This document shows, in pieces, positions 42,789 to 51,551 of a stretch of 64,000 nucleotides of DNA; the stretch's first letter is position 1, and every line of letters begins with the position of its first letter. The translations under genes were made by a program, and so were the position numbers. Below the pieces are notes generated by a model. That model was not told the origin of the DNA, did not search any database, and saw only the letters and a program-made list of their open reading frames with translations. Source of the stretch: Clostridium sp. AN503 (GTDB taxonomy: Bacteria > Bacillota > Clostridia > Lachnospirales > Lachnospiraceae); the NCBI RefSeq assembly GCF_040719375.1, contig NZ_JBFDTP010000002.1:744001-808000 (forward strand). The letters are read 5' to 3'.

Positions 42789-43744
42789 GAGATTATGTGA
42801 TGGTTGTGGGAAGCGGGATGATGGGAAGCGGGATCGGGGCCATGAGCGCGCTTGCGGGAAATAAGACAGTCCTGATCGATGTGGAGGAAAGCCGCGTAAG
42901 ATCTGGAATAGAGAAGGCTGTATCCTGCATTCGCCTGCGGGAGCAGCAGGGGCTGAACAGCCGTGAGGAAGCAGACCGGGCAGTGCAGTTACTGGAAGGC
43001 AGTACAGATATGGCTGAGTCTGCGGGATCTGCCAGACTGGTGATCGAAGCGATCGTTGAAAATCTGGAGGCAAAGCAGAAGCTTTTTCAGGAACTGGATG
43101 CGGCTCTGCCGATAGAAGTCCCGATCTGCAGCAATACCAGTGGACTGCGGATATCGGATATCAGCACGGGGTGTGTTCACCCGGAACGGACCATGACAAC
43201 CCACTTCTGGCTTCCGGCCCATCTGGTTCCGCTGGTGGAAGTAGTCATGGGTGAGAAAACAAAAGAAAAAATAGCTGTTTCGGTCCGGGATGAACTGAGA
43301 CGCTGGAAAAAGGCTCCTGTCTTAGTGCGACGGGATCTTCCAGGACAACTGGCAAACCGTGTTTTCCAGGCGATCATCCGGGAGTCCATTGCAATTGTGG
43401 CTTCTGGTCTGGCAAGCGCAGAAGATGTGGATACGGCGATCAGCTGCGGCATGGCGATGCGTTTCCCTGTATGGGGGCCGCTAAAGCATTTGGATGCAAT
43501 CGGCCTGGATCTGGGGCTTTCCGTTCAGGAGACTGTTCTGCCGGATATCAGCGCTGACCGTCATGCCAGTGAATACATACGGAATCTGGTGGCGGAGGGG
43601 AAGCTGGGCGTGAAAACCGGCCTGGGATTTTACGACTGGTCAGAGCGGAGCATAGAACAGGATATGGATAAGCGGGATCAGTTTATCATTGAGGCGGTGA
43701 AGGCAACTGGACGGCTGAACCGGGAATCGGAGGGAGATAGTTGA
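42785..43744 (+). CDS. 3-hydroxyacyl-CoA dehydrogenase family oxidoreductase (3-hydroxyacid/gulonate dehydrogenase-like)
   Basis: The 319-residue protein has an N-terminal NAD-binding motif (VVGSGMMGSGIGAMSALAG), the catalytic region SNTSGLRISDIS with THFWLPAHLVPLVEVV (conserved His and Glu), and a C-terminal helical domain with GVKTGLGFYDW. Single-domain members of this size include L-gulonate 3-dehydrogenase, carnitine dehydrogenase and short 3-hydroxybutyryl-CoA dehydrogenases. With a sugar importer and a lactonase in the same operon, oxidation of a sugar acid at C3 is the more likely role. It overlaps the lactonase gene by four bases (TTGA). Confidence 0.82.
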   Translation: MRDYVMVVGSGMMGSGIGAMSALAGNKTVLIDVEESRVRSGIEKAVSCIRLREQQGLNSREEADRAVQLLEGSTDMAESAGSARLVIEAIVENLEAKQKLFQELDAALPIEVPICSNTSGLRISDISTGCVHPERTMTTHFWLPAHLVPLVEVVMGEKTKEKIAVSVRDELRRWKKAPVLVRRDLPGQLANRVFQAIIRESIAIVASGLASAEDVDTAISCGMAMRFPVWGPLKHLDAIGLDLGLSVQETVLPDISADRHASEYIRNLVAEGKLGVKTGLGFYDWSERSIEQDMDKRDQFIIEAVKATGRLNRESEGDS

Positions 43745-44808
43745 AACAGTATTTTGCGCTGGGGAGTTATACGGAAGATATCCTGTTTGGAACAGGAGAG
43801 GTTTTTCACGGAAAGGGCAAAGGGATCTCCATATGTGAATTTGATGAGGGGGTTATAACGATGATCGGGGAAATCCAGGTCAGAAACCCTTCGTTCCTGT
43901 GTCTGGGAAAAAAGAATAAAAAAATTTATGCAGTGAATGAAATGAAGGAATATAATGGGAGCTTTGGCGGGGGCGTGACCCAGATTTCTTATGATGAAGA
44001 TTATCATATGGTAATCGAACGGGAATTTCAGGCGAAGGGGACCGACCCATGCCACATCATCATGTCGCCAGATGAGACGTTTCTCTCGGTTGCAAACTTT
44101 GCCAGCGGATCGGTCACGGTCTTTCCGATGGATGAGGGCGGGAATATTTGTGGAGAAGGACAACTGTATCAACATCAGGGAAGCAGTATAGACCCGGTCC
44201 GCCAGAAAGGTCCCCATGCCCATAGTTCAATCTTTGCACCGGATCAAAACAGGATGTATGTTCCGGATCTGGGTACAGACCGGCTGATGGCATATGAATA
44301 TAAGGAAGCAGCACTCCGGCTTGATGAGCAGTCGTGCATTTCAGTGCCGGCTGGAAGCGGGCCAAGGTTTGGAGAGTTTGACCGGACGGGAAACCATTTT
44401 TATCTGATCAACGAGATCAGCTCCCAGATCATCCACTTTGCCTATTCAGGCGGAAGGATGAGGTACAGAGAAACGGTAAATACACTTCCTGATGGATTTG
44501 ACGGGAATAACATCTGCTCAGACCTCCACCTCACTCCCGATGGGCGGCGGCTGTTTGCTTCCAACCGTGGGCATGACAGTATTACAGGCTATCTGGTCAA
44601 GCAGGATGGAAGCCTGGAGTTTGTCTCACGGACCGGCTGCGGCGGAAAAACGCCCCGCAACTTTGCGGTCGATCCAACCGGGCGGTTTTTGCTGTGTGGG
44701 AATCAGGACAGTGATGATATCGCTGTATTTGAGATCAAGGATGACGGTACTCTGAGGCAGATTGGAAAGATGGGGACAGGGTCTCCGGTGTGTATCAGGT
44801 TCTTTTAG
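43741..44808 (+). CDS. Lactonase family beta-propeller protein (6-phosphogluconolactonase-like)
   Basis: The 355-residue protein starts at TTG 43741, overlapping the previous TGA. It has the seven-bladed lactonase pattern: an N-terminal YFALGSYTE, PSFLCLGKKNKKIYAVNE, DPCHIIMSPDETFLSVANFASGSV, GPHAHSSIFAPDQNRMYVPDLGTD, SDLHLTPDGRRLFASNRGHDSI and TPRNFAVDPTGRFLLCGNQDSD. The conserved Glu, His and Arg of the YbhE/Pgl group are present. As the last gene of the operon it should open a sugar lactone made by one of the dehydrogenases. Which lactone is not known; no pentose phosphate genes adjoin it. Confidence 0.88.
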   Translation: MKQYFALGSYTEDILFGTGEVFHGKGKGISICEFDEGVITMIGEIQVRNPSFLCLGKKNKKIYAVNEMKEYNGSFGGGVTQISYDEDYHMVIEREFQAKGTDPCHIIMSPDETFLSVANFASGSVTVFPMDEGGNICGEGQLYQHQGSSIDPVRQKGPHAHSSIFAPDQNRMYVPDLGTDRLMAYEYKEAALRLDEQSCISVPAGSGPRFGEFDRTGNHFYLINEISSQIIHFAYSGGRMRYRETVNTLPDGFDGNNICSDLHLTPDGRRLFASNRGHDSITGYLVKQDGSLEFVSRTGCGGKTPRNFAVDPTGRFLLCGNQDSDDIAVFEIKDDGTLRQIGKMGTGSPVCIRFF

Positions 44809-44843
44809 AGAGAAAAAAAGGTATTTGCAGTATATTCAGTAAT

Positions 44844-44890
44844 TTCAAGAAAGTTGTCAGGTTCTAACCGGCAAACGTGTGCTATACTAG
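44844..44890 (+). promoter_or_regulatory. Promoter block of the first LysR gene (repeated at 53731)
   Basis: The block contains TTGTCA (44854-44859), a conserved TTCTAAC, and an extended -10 TGCTATACT (TATACT at 44883-44888). A 47-nt block with the same order and spacing is found at 53731-53777. The 23-nt gap between TTGTCA and the -10 box is too long for a -35 box, so TTGTCAG/TTCTAAC may be an activator site. Confidence 0.6.
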
Positions 44891-44939
44891 TAAAATATTT
44901 AACAGGCACCAGGTCTGGTGGGATACACGGAGGGGAAAA

Positions 44940-45884
44940 ATGGATCTGAAATTTGCTGAATACATTGTAGCGTTGGATGAGGAACGCAGCGTTACAAGAG
45001 CTGCGGAAAAAATGAATATCTCTCAGTCTGCCCTCAGCAATTTTCTTATAAGGCATGAAAAAGAGAAGGGCATGAAGATCTTTATCCGCTATAAAAATAC
45101 CCTGATTCCGACAGAAAAAGGACAACGCTACATCAATGCCCTGCGGCAGATGTGTACCTTGAAGGCCTATGCATACCAGCGTATCAGGGCATGCTGCGGA
45201 CAGGTGACAGATATCATACGGATCGGAGTGACTCCAAGCCAGGGGATGAAGCATCTGGCGGATGTCTATCCGGCATTTGTAAAAAGTTGTCCTTCCACGA
45301 AGCTGGATATCAGAGAGGAATATGGTCCGCGTCTGCGGGAGCTGGTAGCAGAAGATGAGATTGATCTGTTTTTTTGTACCTTGAATGAGGACGAAACAGA
45401 AACGGAACACTGGATGACATATAAAACCCATCCGATCCAGCTTGTGGCGACGATGCATAAATATTTTGCAAAGGATCTGGCGGGCAGCCCGGACGGGAGT
45501 AGATATTCGGTCATTGAATGTGGACAGCTGCAGGGGATTCCGGTCATTCTTCATGGGGAGGGAACAAGCATGCGGTACGCTCAAGATAAGCTGTTTTTAA
45601 AGGAGCGGTTTACGCCGGTGGTGATTGCAGAGGGAAATAACAGCCGTATGATAAAGACGCTGGTAAAACGCGGTCTTGGAGTGGGTTTTTTGCCAGAACA
45701 TTATGTGGAGGAAGGGGATATGGAGGATGTAGCAGCTTTCCATGTTGATGCCATGATGAGCATATACCGGGGGATCAGTGTGAGGCGGGGCCATCACTTG
45801 AGCGAAGCGGAAGCCTGTCTTGCAGATCTGGTCTGGTCCTGTGAGACCAGAAGGGGGGAGGCACATGGAACTGCAGCAGATTAG
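44940..45884 (+). CDS. LysR family transcriptional regulator (first of two)
   Basis: The start is ATG 44940 (MDLKFAEYIVALDEERSV), behind CGGAGGGG. The 314-residue protein has the LysR helix-turn-helix (SVTRAAEKMNISQSALSNFLIRHE) and a two-lobe effector domain starting near residue 90 (IIRIGVTPSQGMKHLADVYP), ending with a KRGLGVGFLPEHYV motif. The effector domain is full length. It overlaps the second LysR gene by 20 bases. The pair sits just upstream of the tripartite transporter genes and is likely to control them. Confidence 0.9.
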   Translation: MDLKFAEYIVALDEERSVTRAAEKMNISQSALSNFLIRHEKEKGMKIFIRYKNTLIPTEKGQRYINALRQMCTLKAYAYQRIRACCGQVTDIIRIGVTPSQGMKHLADVYPAFVKSCPSTKLDIREEYGPRLRELVAEDEIDLFFCTLNEDETETEHWMTYKTHPIQLVATMHKYFAKDLAGSPDGSRYSVIECGQLQGIPVILHGEGTSMRYAQDKLFLKERFTPVVIAEGNNSRMIKTLVKRGLGVGFLPEHYVEEGDMEDVAAFHVDAMMSIYRGISVRRGHHLSEAEACLADLVWSCETRRGEAHGTAAD

Positions 45885-46644
45885 ATATATCCTGGCAATC
45901 GCTGAGGAGAAAAATATCACAAAGGCAGCAGAAAAATTGTTCGTTTCCCAGTCAGCATTGAGCCAGCAGCTGCTGAAGCTGGAGCAGGAACTGGGAACGC
46001 CCCTGTTTGAGCGGGGCGGAAGGATTTTGGAGTTGACGGAAGCAGGACGGATCTATGTCAATACGGCGGAAGCTGTCCTGAATGTGGAAAAATCCTACTT
46101 GGAGGAAGAAGAACAGTATGACAGGAGTACGCCGGTCATACGGATCGCCGTCAGCAAGGAGGTGCCTGTACAGGCAGCGGATAGAATGATAGCAGCCGCT
46201 GGAAAAAAACTGGATATGAGGAATACCAGGATCTTTTATGCCTGTCAGGAGGACGGCAGTGAAATGAACAGGCTGCTGTTGGAAAACATGGCGGATATCG
46301 TGATCGGGGCATGTGATAAAGCCCAGGACAGTGGAATAGAGATTATTACGCAGGAATCTGAGCAGTTTTTGTTTCTTTACTGGGAAAAAGCGACGAATGA
46401 AGGACCAATCCGTGTGTGGTTGTCGCCTGAGTCATGGCAGAGGAGACGGCTGGAGGAGGAGGCACTGCGAAGCGCAGGGATCAGGGCTTCTGTAGTTGGA
46501 ACCAGTGAACTGCTTTTGACTGAAGCTGCCCAGAGGATGTCAGCCTGTATGTTTTTCCCTAAATCCCAACTTGGAAAACATGTCTGTAGTACGGTAGGAT
46601 TTACGCAGCAGTTTGCAGCGAAATGTTTAAAAAAGAATGGATAA
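45865..46644 (+). CDS. LysR family transcriptional regulator (second of two, short)
   Basis: The start is ATG 45865 behind AAGGGGGGAGG. The 259-residue protein has a normal helix-turn-helix (NITKAAEKLFVSQSALSQQLLKLEQELG, quoted as NITKAAEKLF and VSQSALSQQLLKLE) and LFERGGRILELTEAG, then an effector domain that is about 40 residues shorter than usual. It ends in a Cys-containing tail rather than the customary GLGIALLP-like region. Two different LysR genes in translational overlap are unusual; heteromeric regulation or division of promoter targets are both possible. Confidence 0.85.
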   Translation: MELQQIRYILAIAEEKNITKAAEKLFVSQSALSQQLLKLEQELGTPLFERGGRILELTEAGRIYVNTAEAVLNVEKSYLEEEEQYDRSTPVIRIAVSKEVPVQAADRMIAAAGKKLDMRNTRIFYACQEDGSEMNRLLLENMADIVIGACDKAQDSGIEIITQESEQFLFLYWEKATNEGPIRVWLSPESWQRRRLEEEALRSAGIRASVVGTSELLLTEAAQRMSACMFFPKSQLGKHVCSTVGFTQQFAAKCLKKNG

Positions 46645-46695
46645 TCATTTATTTTGCTTATGGATTTGATTTAAGATACTTGTTTGACTTATTGG

Positions 46696-46735
46696 GCTTT
46701 CTGCTATATATTCGTATTAGCAGAAAGCTTTTTTA
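46696..46735 (+). terminator. Terminator after the LysR pair
   Basis: GCTTTCTGCTA (46696-46706) pairs perfectly with TAGCAGAAAGC (46718-46728), followed by six T. Confidence 0.92.
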
Positions 46736-46742
46736 TTGCATT

Positions 46743-46757
46743 TTCCATATATTGGAA
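46743..46757 (+). promoter_or_regulatory. Possible LysR operator upstream of the Tct-like genes
   Basis: TTCCA-TATAT-TGGAA is a 15-nt palindrome that contains a T-N11-A LysR box. It lies about 85 nt before the tctB-like start and just after the two LysR genes. A TACAAT (46764-46769) follows but its -35 box is not clear. Confidence 0.45.
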
Positions 46758-46840
46758 GGGCGATACAATGTTGGAAGATAATGGGAAATGTGCGTGTGAA
46801 GTGGGCGTGCAGATATTAATCTTATGAAAAGGAGGCAATT

Positions 46841-47305
46841 ATGAAAAGGAAGCTTAATACAAAGGTGTATTTGGCGAGAGAGTTCTATGTGGGGCTGTTC
46901 AGTGTGGGCTTGGGCCTGTTTTTAATGAAAGCACCGGACCGGAACCAGGATCTGTATCTGATCTATCCAAAGGTTGTGTTCTGCGGTTTGGTCCTGATCG
47001 GGGGAGTGATGGTTCTGGCATCGCTTTTTGGAAACGAGGGAAGCAGTATTGGAAGAGCCAGAATCGGCATCTATGAGCTGTTTATGCTGGCAGTGATCAT
47101 GCTGGCACGTCCGTTGATCAGTTCTGCGGGTTTGTATACGGCTACATTTCTGATCTGCTTTTCCATAAGTATCCTGATGGAAAAGGACAAAAGCCTGAAA
47201 GGGATTTTAAAGACGCTGCTGTTTGATCTGGTCTTGATCTGTGTGCTATATGCAGCGTTTGCAGTGGTATTGCAGGTGAATGCGCCGGAGGCCTGGTTTA
47301 TTTAG
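46841..47305 (+). CDS. Tripartite tricarboxylate transporter small membrane subunit (TctB family)
   Basis: The 154-residue protein starts at ATG 46841 behind AAAAGGAGG. It has about four hydrophobic segments (roughly 15-30, 46-64, 81-108, 122-145) in the pattern of TctB proteins, the four-helix subunits of tripartite tricarboxylate transporters. TctB sequences are poorly conserved, so the call rests on size, topology and the TctC and TctA genes that follow. Confidence 0.85.
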   Translation: MKRKLNTKVYLAREFYVGLFSVGLGLFLMKAPDRNQDLYLIYPKVVFCGLVLIGGVMVLASLFGNEGSSIGRARIGIYELFMLAVIMLARPLISSAGLYTATFLICFSISILMEKDKSLKGILKTLLFDLVLICVLYAAFAVVLQVNAPEAWFI

Positions 47306-47348
47306 AGAGAAACTTAAAATGTAAAATAAAACAAGGGGGTATTTGAAC

Positions 47349-48392
47349 ATGAAGAAAAGAATTACCATGATTTTCGTAACGCTGTTAGCGGTAGGGTTAT
47401 GTGCATGCGGAAGTTCCGGGCAGAAGAAGGCTGCGCCGGAGGACGCGGGTATTGAGACGAAGGAGGCTGGTAAAGGTTCTGAAGAAACGGCTGAGACAAA
47501 TGGCCTGGTAGTCTCATGGCCGGAAAAAAATGTGCAGATCAGCGTACCCTATAAAGCGGGCGGAGGTGTGGATAAAGCAGCCCGGCTTGTATGTTCCGAG
47601 TTGGAGAAATCGACAGGTAAAACGTTTGTTATTACCAATAAGCCGGAAGGGAATGGGATCATTGCAATCAATGAACTGATGGGACAGGCGCCGGACGGAT
47701 ATAATCTGATGGTAGTTTCCAACCGGGATCTGTTTGGCCATATTGTCAATCAGATCGAGGGTGTGGAATATGGCAAGGACAGTTTTACTTATATTGCAAC
47801 GCTTCTGGAAGGTGCGGATTCCCTGTTTGCGCAGAACGGTAAATATGCCAGTTTTGATGAGATGATCGAATATGCAAAATCAAATCCCGGTAGGCTTACG
47901 ATCGCAACATCCAACAATACCGGGTTGGATACGCTGAATCAGATCTGTGAAAAGCTGGGGATCGAGATTTCCGGGGTAGCGTACAGTTCTGGAGCTGATG
48001 CATTTGCAGATCTGCTGGGCGGTCATGTGGACGGGGCGTTGGTAGCATTGTCTTTCTATGCACAGGGAAAAGAAAACGGAGTGACGCCTATCCTTACCAT
48101 GACAGATAAGCAATTTCCAGTGGATGACCTGAAAGTGGAATGCCTGACAGATTATGGGGTGGAGGAAGCTGCCAGTCCCATGTCGCGCTTTTTGATAGGG
48201 CCTGCAGGCATGGACCAGGCACTGGTTGACGCTATCGTGGCTCAGATGGATATTGTATACGCAGATGGAAGCAGTTTGAATGCCAGCATCATGTCTCAGT
48301 ATGACAATCCTGAATATTTGACAGGGGATGAACTCAAGGCGTTTGTGGATGGGAATTTCCAGATGCGTCAGGAACAGGCAGCAGTACAGTAA
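47349..48392 (+). CDS. Tripartite tricarboxylate transporter binding lipoprotein (TctC/Bug family)
   Basis: The start is ATG 47349, behind CAAGGGGG; a TTG six bases earlier is also possible. The 347-residue protein has a lipoprotein signal peptide with lipobox LCAC, a Glu/Lys-rich linker, and the TctC fold: ISVPYKAGGGVDKAARLVCSEL, VITNKPEGNGIIAINELM, APDGYNLMVVSNRDL and later LTIATSNNTG and GGHVDGALVAL. TctC proteins bind carboxylates, including organic acids and some sulfonated acids, in Gram-negative periplasm; a lipid anchor replaces that setting here. The neighbouring sulfatase suggests a sulfated acid. Confidence 0.9.
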   Translation: MKKRITMIFVTLLAVGLCACGSSGQKKAAPEDAGIETKEAGKGSEETAETNGLVVSWPEKNVQISVPYKAGGGVDKAARLVCSELEKSTGKTFVITNKPEGNGIIAINELMGQAPDGYNLMVVSNRDLFGHIVNQIEGVEYGKDSFTYIATLLEGADSLFAQNGKYASFDEMIEYAKSNPGRLTIATSNNTGLDTLNQICEKLGIEISGVAYSSGADAFADLLGGHVDGALVALSFYAQGKENGVTPILTMTDKQFPVDDLKVECLTDYGVEEAASPMSRFLIGPAGMDQALVDAIVAQMDIVYADGSSLNASIMSQYDNPEYLTGDELKAFVDGNFQMRQEQAAVQ

Positions 48393-48410
48393 AACGGAGG
48401 AGGGATTTTT

Positions 48411-49946
48411 GTGGGGGAGATTTTTCAGGCGTTTATTATGACGTTTACTCCTCTGTCATTGCTTGCTGCATTTGCAGCGACTCTGATAGGGATCGTTCTG
48501 GGAGCCATCCCGGGGCTGAATGGAGGGATTGGTATTGCAGTGATGATGCCATTTACTTATAGTATGTCACCGACGCTGGGGCTCTTGTTTCTGGGGGGGA
48601 TTTATATGGGATCCAGTTATGGCGGGGCTATTACGGCAGTTCTGATCAACTGTCCAGGCACGTCCAATGCAACATGCACCGCCATAGAGGGATATCCCAT
48701 GGCGAAGCAGGGAAGAGGTAAGGAGGCGCTCTATTACGCAGCTTATGCAAGTACGGCAGGCGGTCTGGTAGGTGTCATTGCACTGATCTTTTTCACACCG
48801 GCCCTTGCACGCCTTTCGTTGAAATTCGGGCCACCGGAAATGCTTCTGGTATCTGTCTGCGGCCTGGCGATCATCGGAAGTATGTCTGCGGGGAGGGTGA
48901 AGCAGGGGATATTTTCGGCGGTATGTGGACTGGGACTAAAAATGATTGGAATGCAGGCCTCTACAGGAATGCCGCGTTTTACCTGGGGAACCAAACTTCT
49001 TCTGTCGGGAATTGATACAATTCCTGCGATCATTGGATTGTTTGCTCTTGCAGAAATGGTTAATCAGGCGAATATCCTGGTCAAAGGAAACGCAAAAGTA
49101 GAGAAAATGGAACTGGAAAAAGGAAAAACCGCTTTCTTGACTTTTAAGAAGACGTTTTCTTTAAAAGAATATGGCGTTACCCTGTGGAAATCCTCTCTGA
49201 TCGGAACCATTGTGGGAATACTGCCGGGAACAGGGGGAGCGATCGCATCTTTCATAGCCTATGGAGATGCAAAACGGTCTTCGAAACATCCAGAACGGTT
49301 TGGACATGGCGCGGAGGATGGGCTTGTAGCTGTGGAAAGCGCTAATAACGCGGCGGTTGGAGGTTCTATGGTGCCGATGTTGGGACTGGGAATTCCCGGC
49401 TCCACAAATTCGGCGATCATGCTGGGGGCAATGACGGTGCATGGATTGGTGCCGGGCTATCAGTTGTTTCGGGAGACGCCGGGGATTGCGTACGGTTTTT
49501 TGTTTGGTATGCTGCTTACGGTCATCTTTATGTTTATCATAGGTACATATGGCGTGCCGTTGTTCTCCCTGATCCTTAAGGTGAGGATGGAGCAAATCGT
49601 ACCGATTGTGATTGCCTGCAGCCTTTTGGGGGCGTACAGCTCCCGCAATTCCATGGCGGATGTGTTTTTCGCCTGTGTGTTCGCAGTGATCGGATTTGTG
49701 TTCCATAAATTTGATATTCCCTGTGCTCCCATGCTTCTGGGCTTGATCCTGGGAGGACTGATCGAGAATTATTTTGTAAAGACTGTTATGCTTGCCAATG
49801 CAGCGCAGCAGAATGTCCTCCGCTATGTCGTGACAAGGCCTGTGTGTATTGTTATTGTGCTGGTCTGTGCATATTTGATCTACAGCAACGGCAAAGACGC
49901 AGTCAAAACAGCAAAGATCAGGAAAGAGATCCATGATAAGAAATAA
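48411..49946 (+). CDS. Tripartite tricarboxylate transporter large membrane subunit (TctA family)
   Basis: The 511-residue protein starts at GTG 48411 behind CGGAGGAGGG. It has about twelve hydrophobic segments and the two TctA signatures: LIGIVLGAIPGLNGGIGIAVM at the N-terminus (with the GALPGL-type loop) and IVGILPGTGGAIASFIAYGDAKRSSK in the middle, plus GLGIPGSTNSAIMLGAM. These conserved Gly/Pro loops form the substrate path. It is cation-coupled secondary transport and depends on the binding protein encoded just upstream. The sulfatase gene starts ten bases downstream. Confidence 0.92.
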   Translation: MGEIFQAFIMTFTPLSLLAAFAATLIGIVLGAIPGLNGGIGIAVMMPFTYSMSPTLGLLFLGGIYMGSSYGGAITAVLINCPGTSNATCTAIEGYPMAKQGRGKEALYYAAYASTAGGLVGVIALIFFTPALARLSLKFGPPEMLLVSVCGLAIIGSMSAGRVKQGIFSAVCGLGLKMIGMQASTGMPRFTWGTKLLLSGIDTIPAIIGLFALAEMVNQANILVKGNAKVEKMELEKGKTAFLTFKKTFSLKEYGVTLWKSSLIGTIVGILPGTGGAIASFIAYGDAKRSSKHPERFGHGAEDGLVAVESANNAAVGGSMVPMLGLGIPGSTNSAIMLGAMTVHGLVPGYQLFRETPGIAYGFLFGMLLTVIFMFIIGTYGVPLFSLILKVRMEQIVPIVIACSLLGAYSSRNSMADVFFACVFAVIGFVFHKFDIPCAPMLLGLILGGLIENYFVKTVMLANAAQQNVLRYVVTRPVCIVIVLVCAYLIYSNGKDAVKTAKIRKEIHDKK

Positions 49947-49956
49947 GGAGATAAGT

Positions 49957-51447
49957 ATGGACAAGTTGAATATCATAATGGTGTTTACCGATCAGCACAA
50001 TGGCGCGGTGGTGCATACCGCGGGGGACCCGTGGGTCCGTACTCCCAACATGGACAGGCTGGCAGAGGAAGGAGTCATGTTTAAAAATGCATACTGCAAC
50101 TCCCCGCTCTGTGTTCCCAGCAGGAGTTCCATGTTGTCTGGACAAATGCCGCACAGAACAAAGATATTTAATAATGCACAATGTCTGCCAAGCGACAGGG
50201 CCACGTTTGTACACAGCATTGCGGCGGCAGGTTATGATACCGTGCTCTCCGGCAGGATGCATTTTAATGGGCCGGATCAGCGTCATGGATTTGAAAAGCG
50301 CCTGGTGGGGGATATTACAACAGCGTCTCTGGGAATATCCTACGCTGAGGATCGCTATGGATATTTTAAGGGCTGTTCCATGCCGGGCAGGGAGTCTATC
50401 GAAAAATCGGGAAAAGGAGAGTGCTCCGTTATGGCATTTGACCGGGATGTGACGGACGCTGCCTGCGACTATCTTCATACGAGAAAAGATAAACGGCCCC
50501 TGTTCATGGTGGTGGGGATGTATGGTCCGCATCCTCCGTATGTAGGTCCGGAGGAACTGTTTGATTATTACTATCGCGTCCTTCCTGATCCCAGGCCGAT
50601 GACGGAGGAGGAGTTGCAGGCCGCCCATCCGTTTGAGCGGCGTTTTATGGAGAAACGGAAGATAGGAAAAGAGACTCCTGAGGAGATTAAGCGGGTAAGA
50701 GCCGCATATTACAGTATGGTAGAGTATGAGGACAGACTGCTCGGAGAGATATTGTCAGCAGTTGAGGACACCATGGGGATGGAAAACACTTTGGTCTTAT
50801 ATGCTTCCGACCACGGGGACTGCATTGGTGAGCACGGTCTGTTCTGGAAATCCAATTTAAGAGAAGGCGCCCTTAAAGTCCCGATGATCTTCTGCTGGAA
50901 GGGGCATACTATGGCCGGGAAAAAGATGGACGGTCTTGTAAGCCTGGTGGATGTGGCTCCCACATTTTTGGAGGCGGCTCAGGCACAGATGCTTCCTGTC
51001 ATGGATGGAGAAAGTCTGTTCCAAACCATTACAAAGGGCGCAGGAATCCGTGCTGACAGGATTGTGATGAGCGAGATCTGTGATATTAAAGGGGATGATC
51101 CGGCGGCAATGATCAGAAAAGGCAGATATAAGCTGTGCCAGTATTATGGGTATGAGGAGTTGATGTTGTTTGATCTGGACACAGACCCAAGTGAACAGAT
51201 TAATCTGAGTGGAGATGAGGAGTACCGGGAGATTCGGGAGGAACTGCTCGAAGAACTTAGAAAGAGCTGGGATCAGGAGGAGATATATCGGGAGAGATTG
51301 CTGGCAGAACAGGACATTGCAATCCGCCGCGGATGGGCCAAAGCGCAGAATCCGGTGCTTTTCTATGATGAGTGGAGACAGGCAGGCACACGGAGGAATC
51401 AAAATTATCTGATCGTAGATGGAAACAGGGTTTTTGAAGAAGAGTGA
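49957..51447 (+). CDS. Sulfatase, Cys-type formylglycine-dependent, cytosolic (second)
   Basis: The start is ATG 49957 behind ATAAGGAGA. The 496-residue protein has the catalytic motif CVPSR with Cys 52, N-terminal metal ligands in VFTDQHN, and ASDHGDCIGEHGLFWK with the conserved Lys. It has no signal peptide, so it acts on an imported substrate, consistent with the Tct-like transporter in the same operon. It is clearly different from the sulfatase at 19.5 kb outside the family motifs. A long acidic C-terminus (from about residue 405) resembles choline-sulfatase and phosphonate monoester hydrolase relatives. No maturase gene is seen. Confidence 0.9.
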   Translation: MDKLNIIMVFTDQHNGAVVHTAGDPWVRTPNMDRLAEEGVMFKNAYCNSPLCVPSRSSMLSGQMPHRTKIFNNAQCLPSDRATFVHSIAAAGYDTVLSGRMHFNGPDQRHGFEKRLVGDITTASLGISYAEDRYGYFKGCSMPGRESIEKSGKGECSVMAFDRDVTDAACDYLHTRKDKRPLFMVVGMYGPHPPYVGPEELFDYYYRVLPDPRPMTEEELQAAHPFERRFMEKRKIGKETPEEIKRVRAAYYSMVEYEDRLLGEILSAVEDTMGMENTLVLYASDHGDCIGEHGLFWKSNLREGALKVPMIFCWKGHTMAGKKMDGLVSLVDVAPTFLEAAQAQMLPVMDGESLFQTITKGAGIRADRIVMSEICDIKGDDPAAMIRKGRYKLCQYYGYEELMLFDLDTDPSEQINLSGDEEYREIREELLEELRKSWDQEEIYRERLLAEQDIAIRRGWAKAQNPVLFYDEWRQAGTRRNQNYLIVDGNRVFEEE

Positions 51448-51468
51448 TCAGGAGAATATGATATAGAT

Positions 51469-51512
51469 AAAACCCAGCCGGGAGGAACACTTAAATAATT
51501 CCGGCTGGGTTT
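51469..51512. terminator. Two-way terminator between the sulfatase and alcohol dehydrogenase genes
   Basis: AAACCCAGCCGG (51470-51481) pairs with CCGGCTGGGTTT (51501-51512). A run of A before and T after lets it end transcripts from both sides. Confidence 0.85.
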
Positions 51513-51551
51513 CGATGTAATTGTGTATTATTTACAGAAGTAAGTATAATC

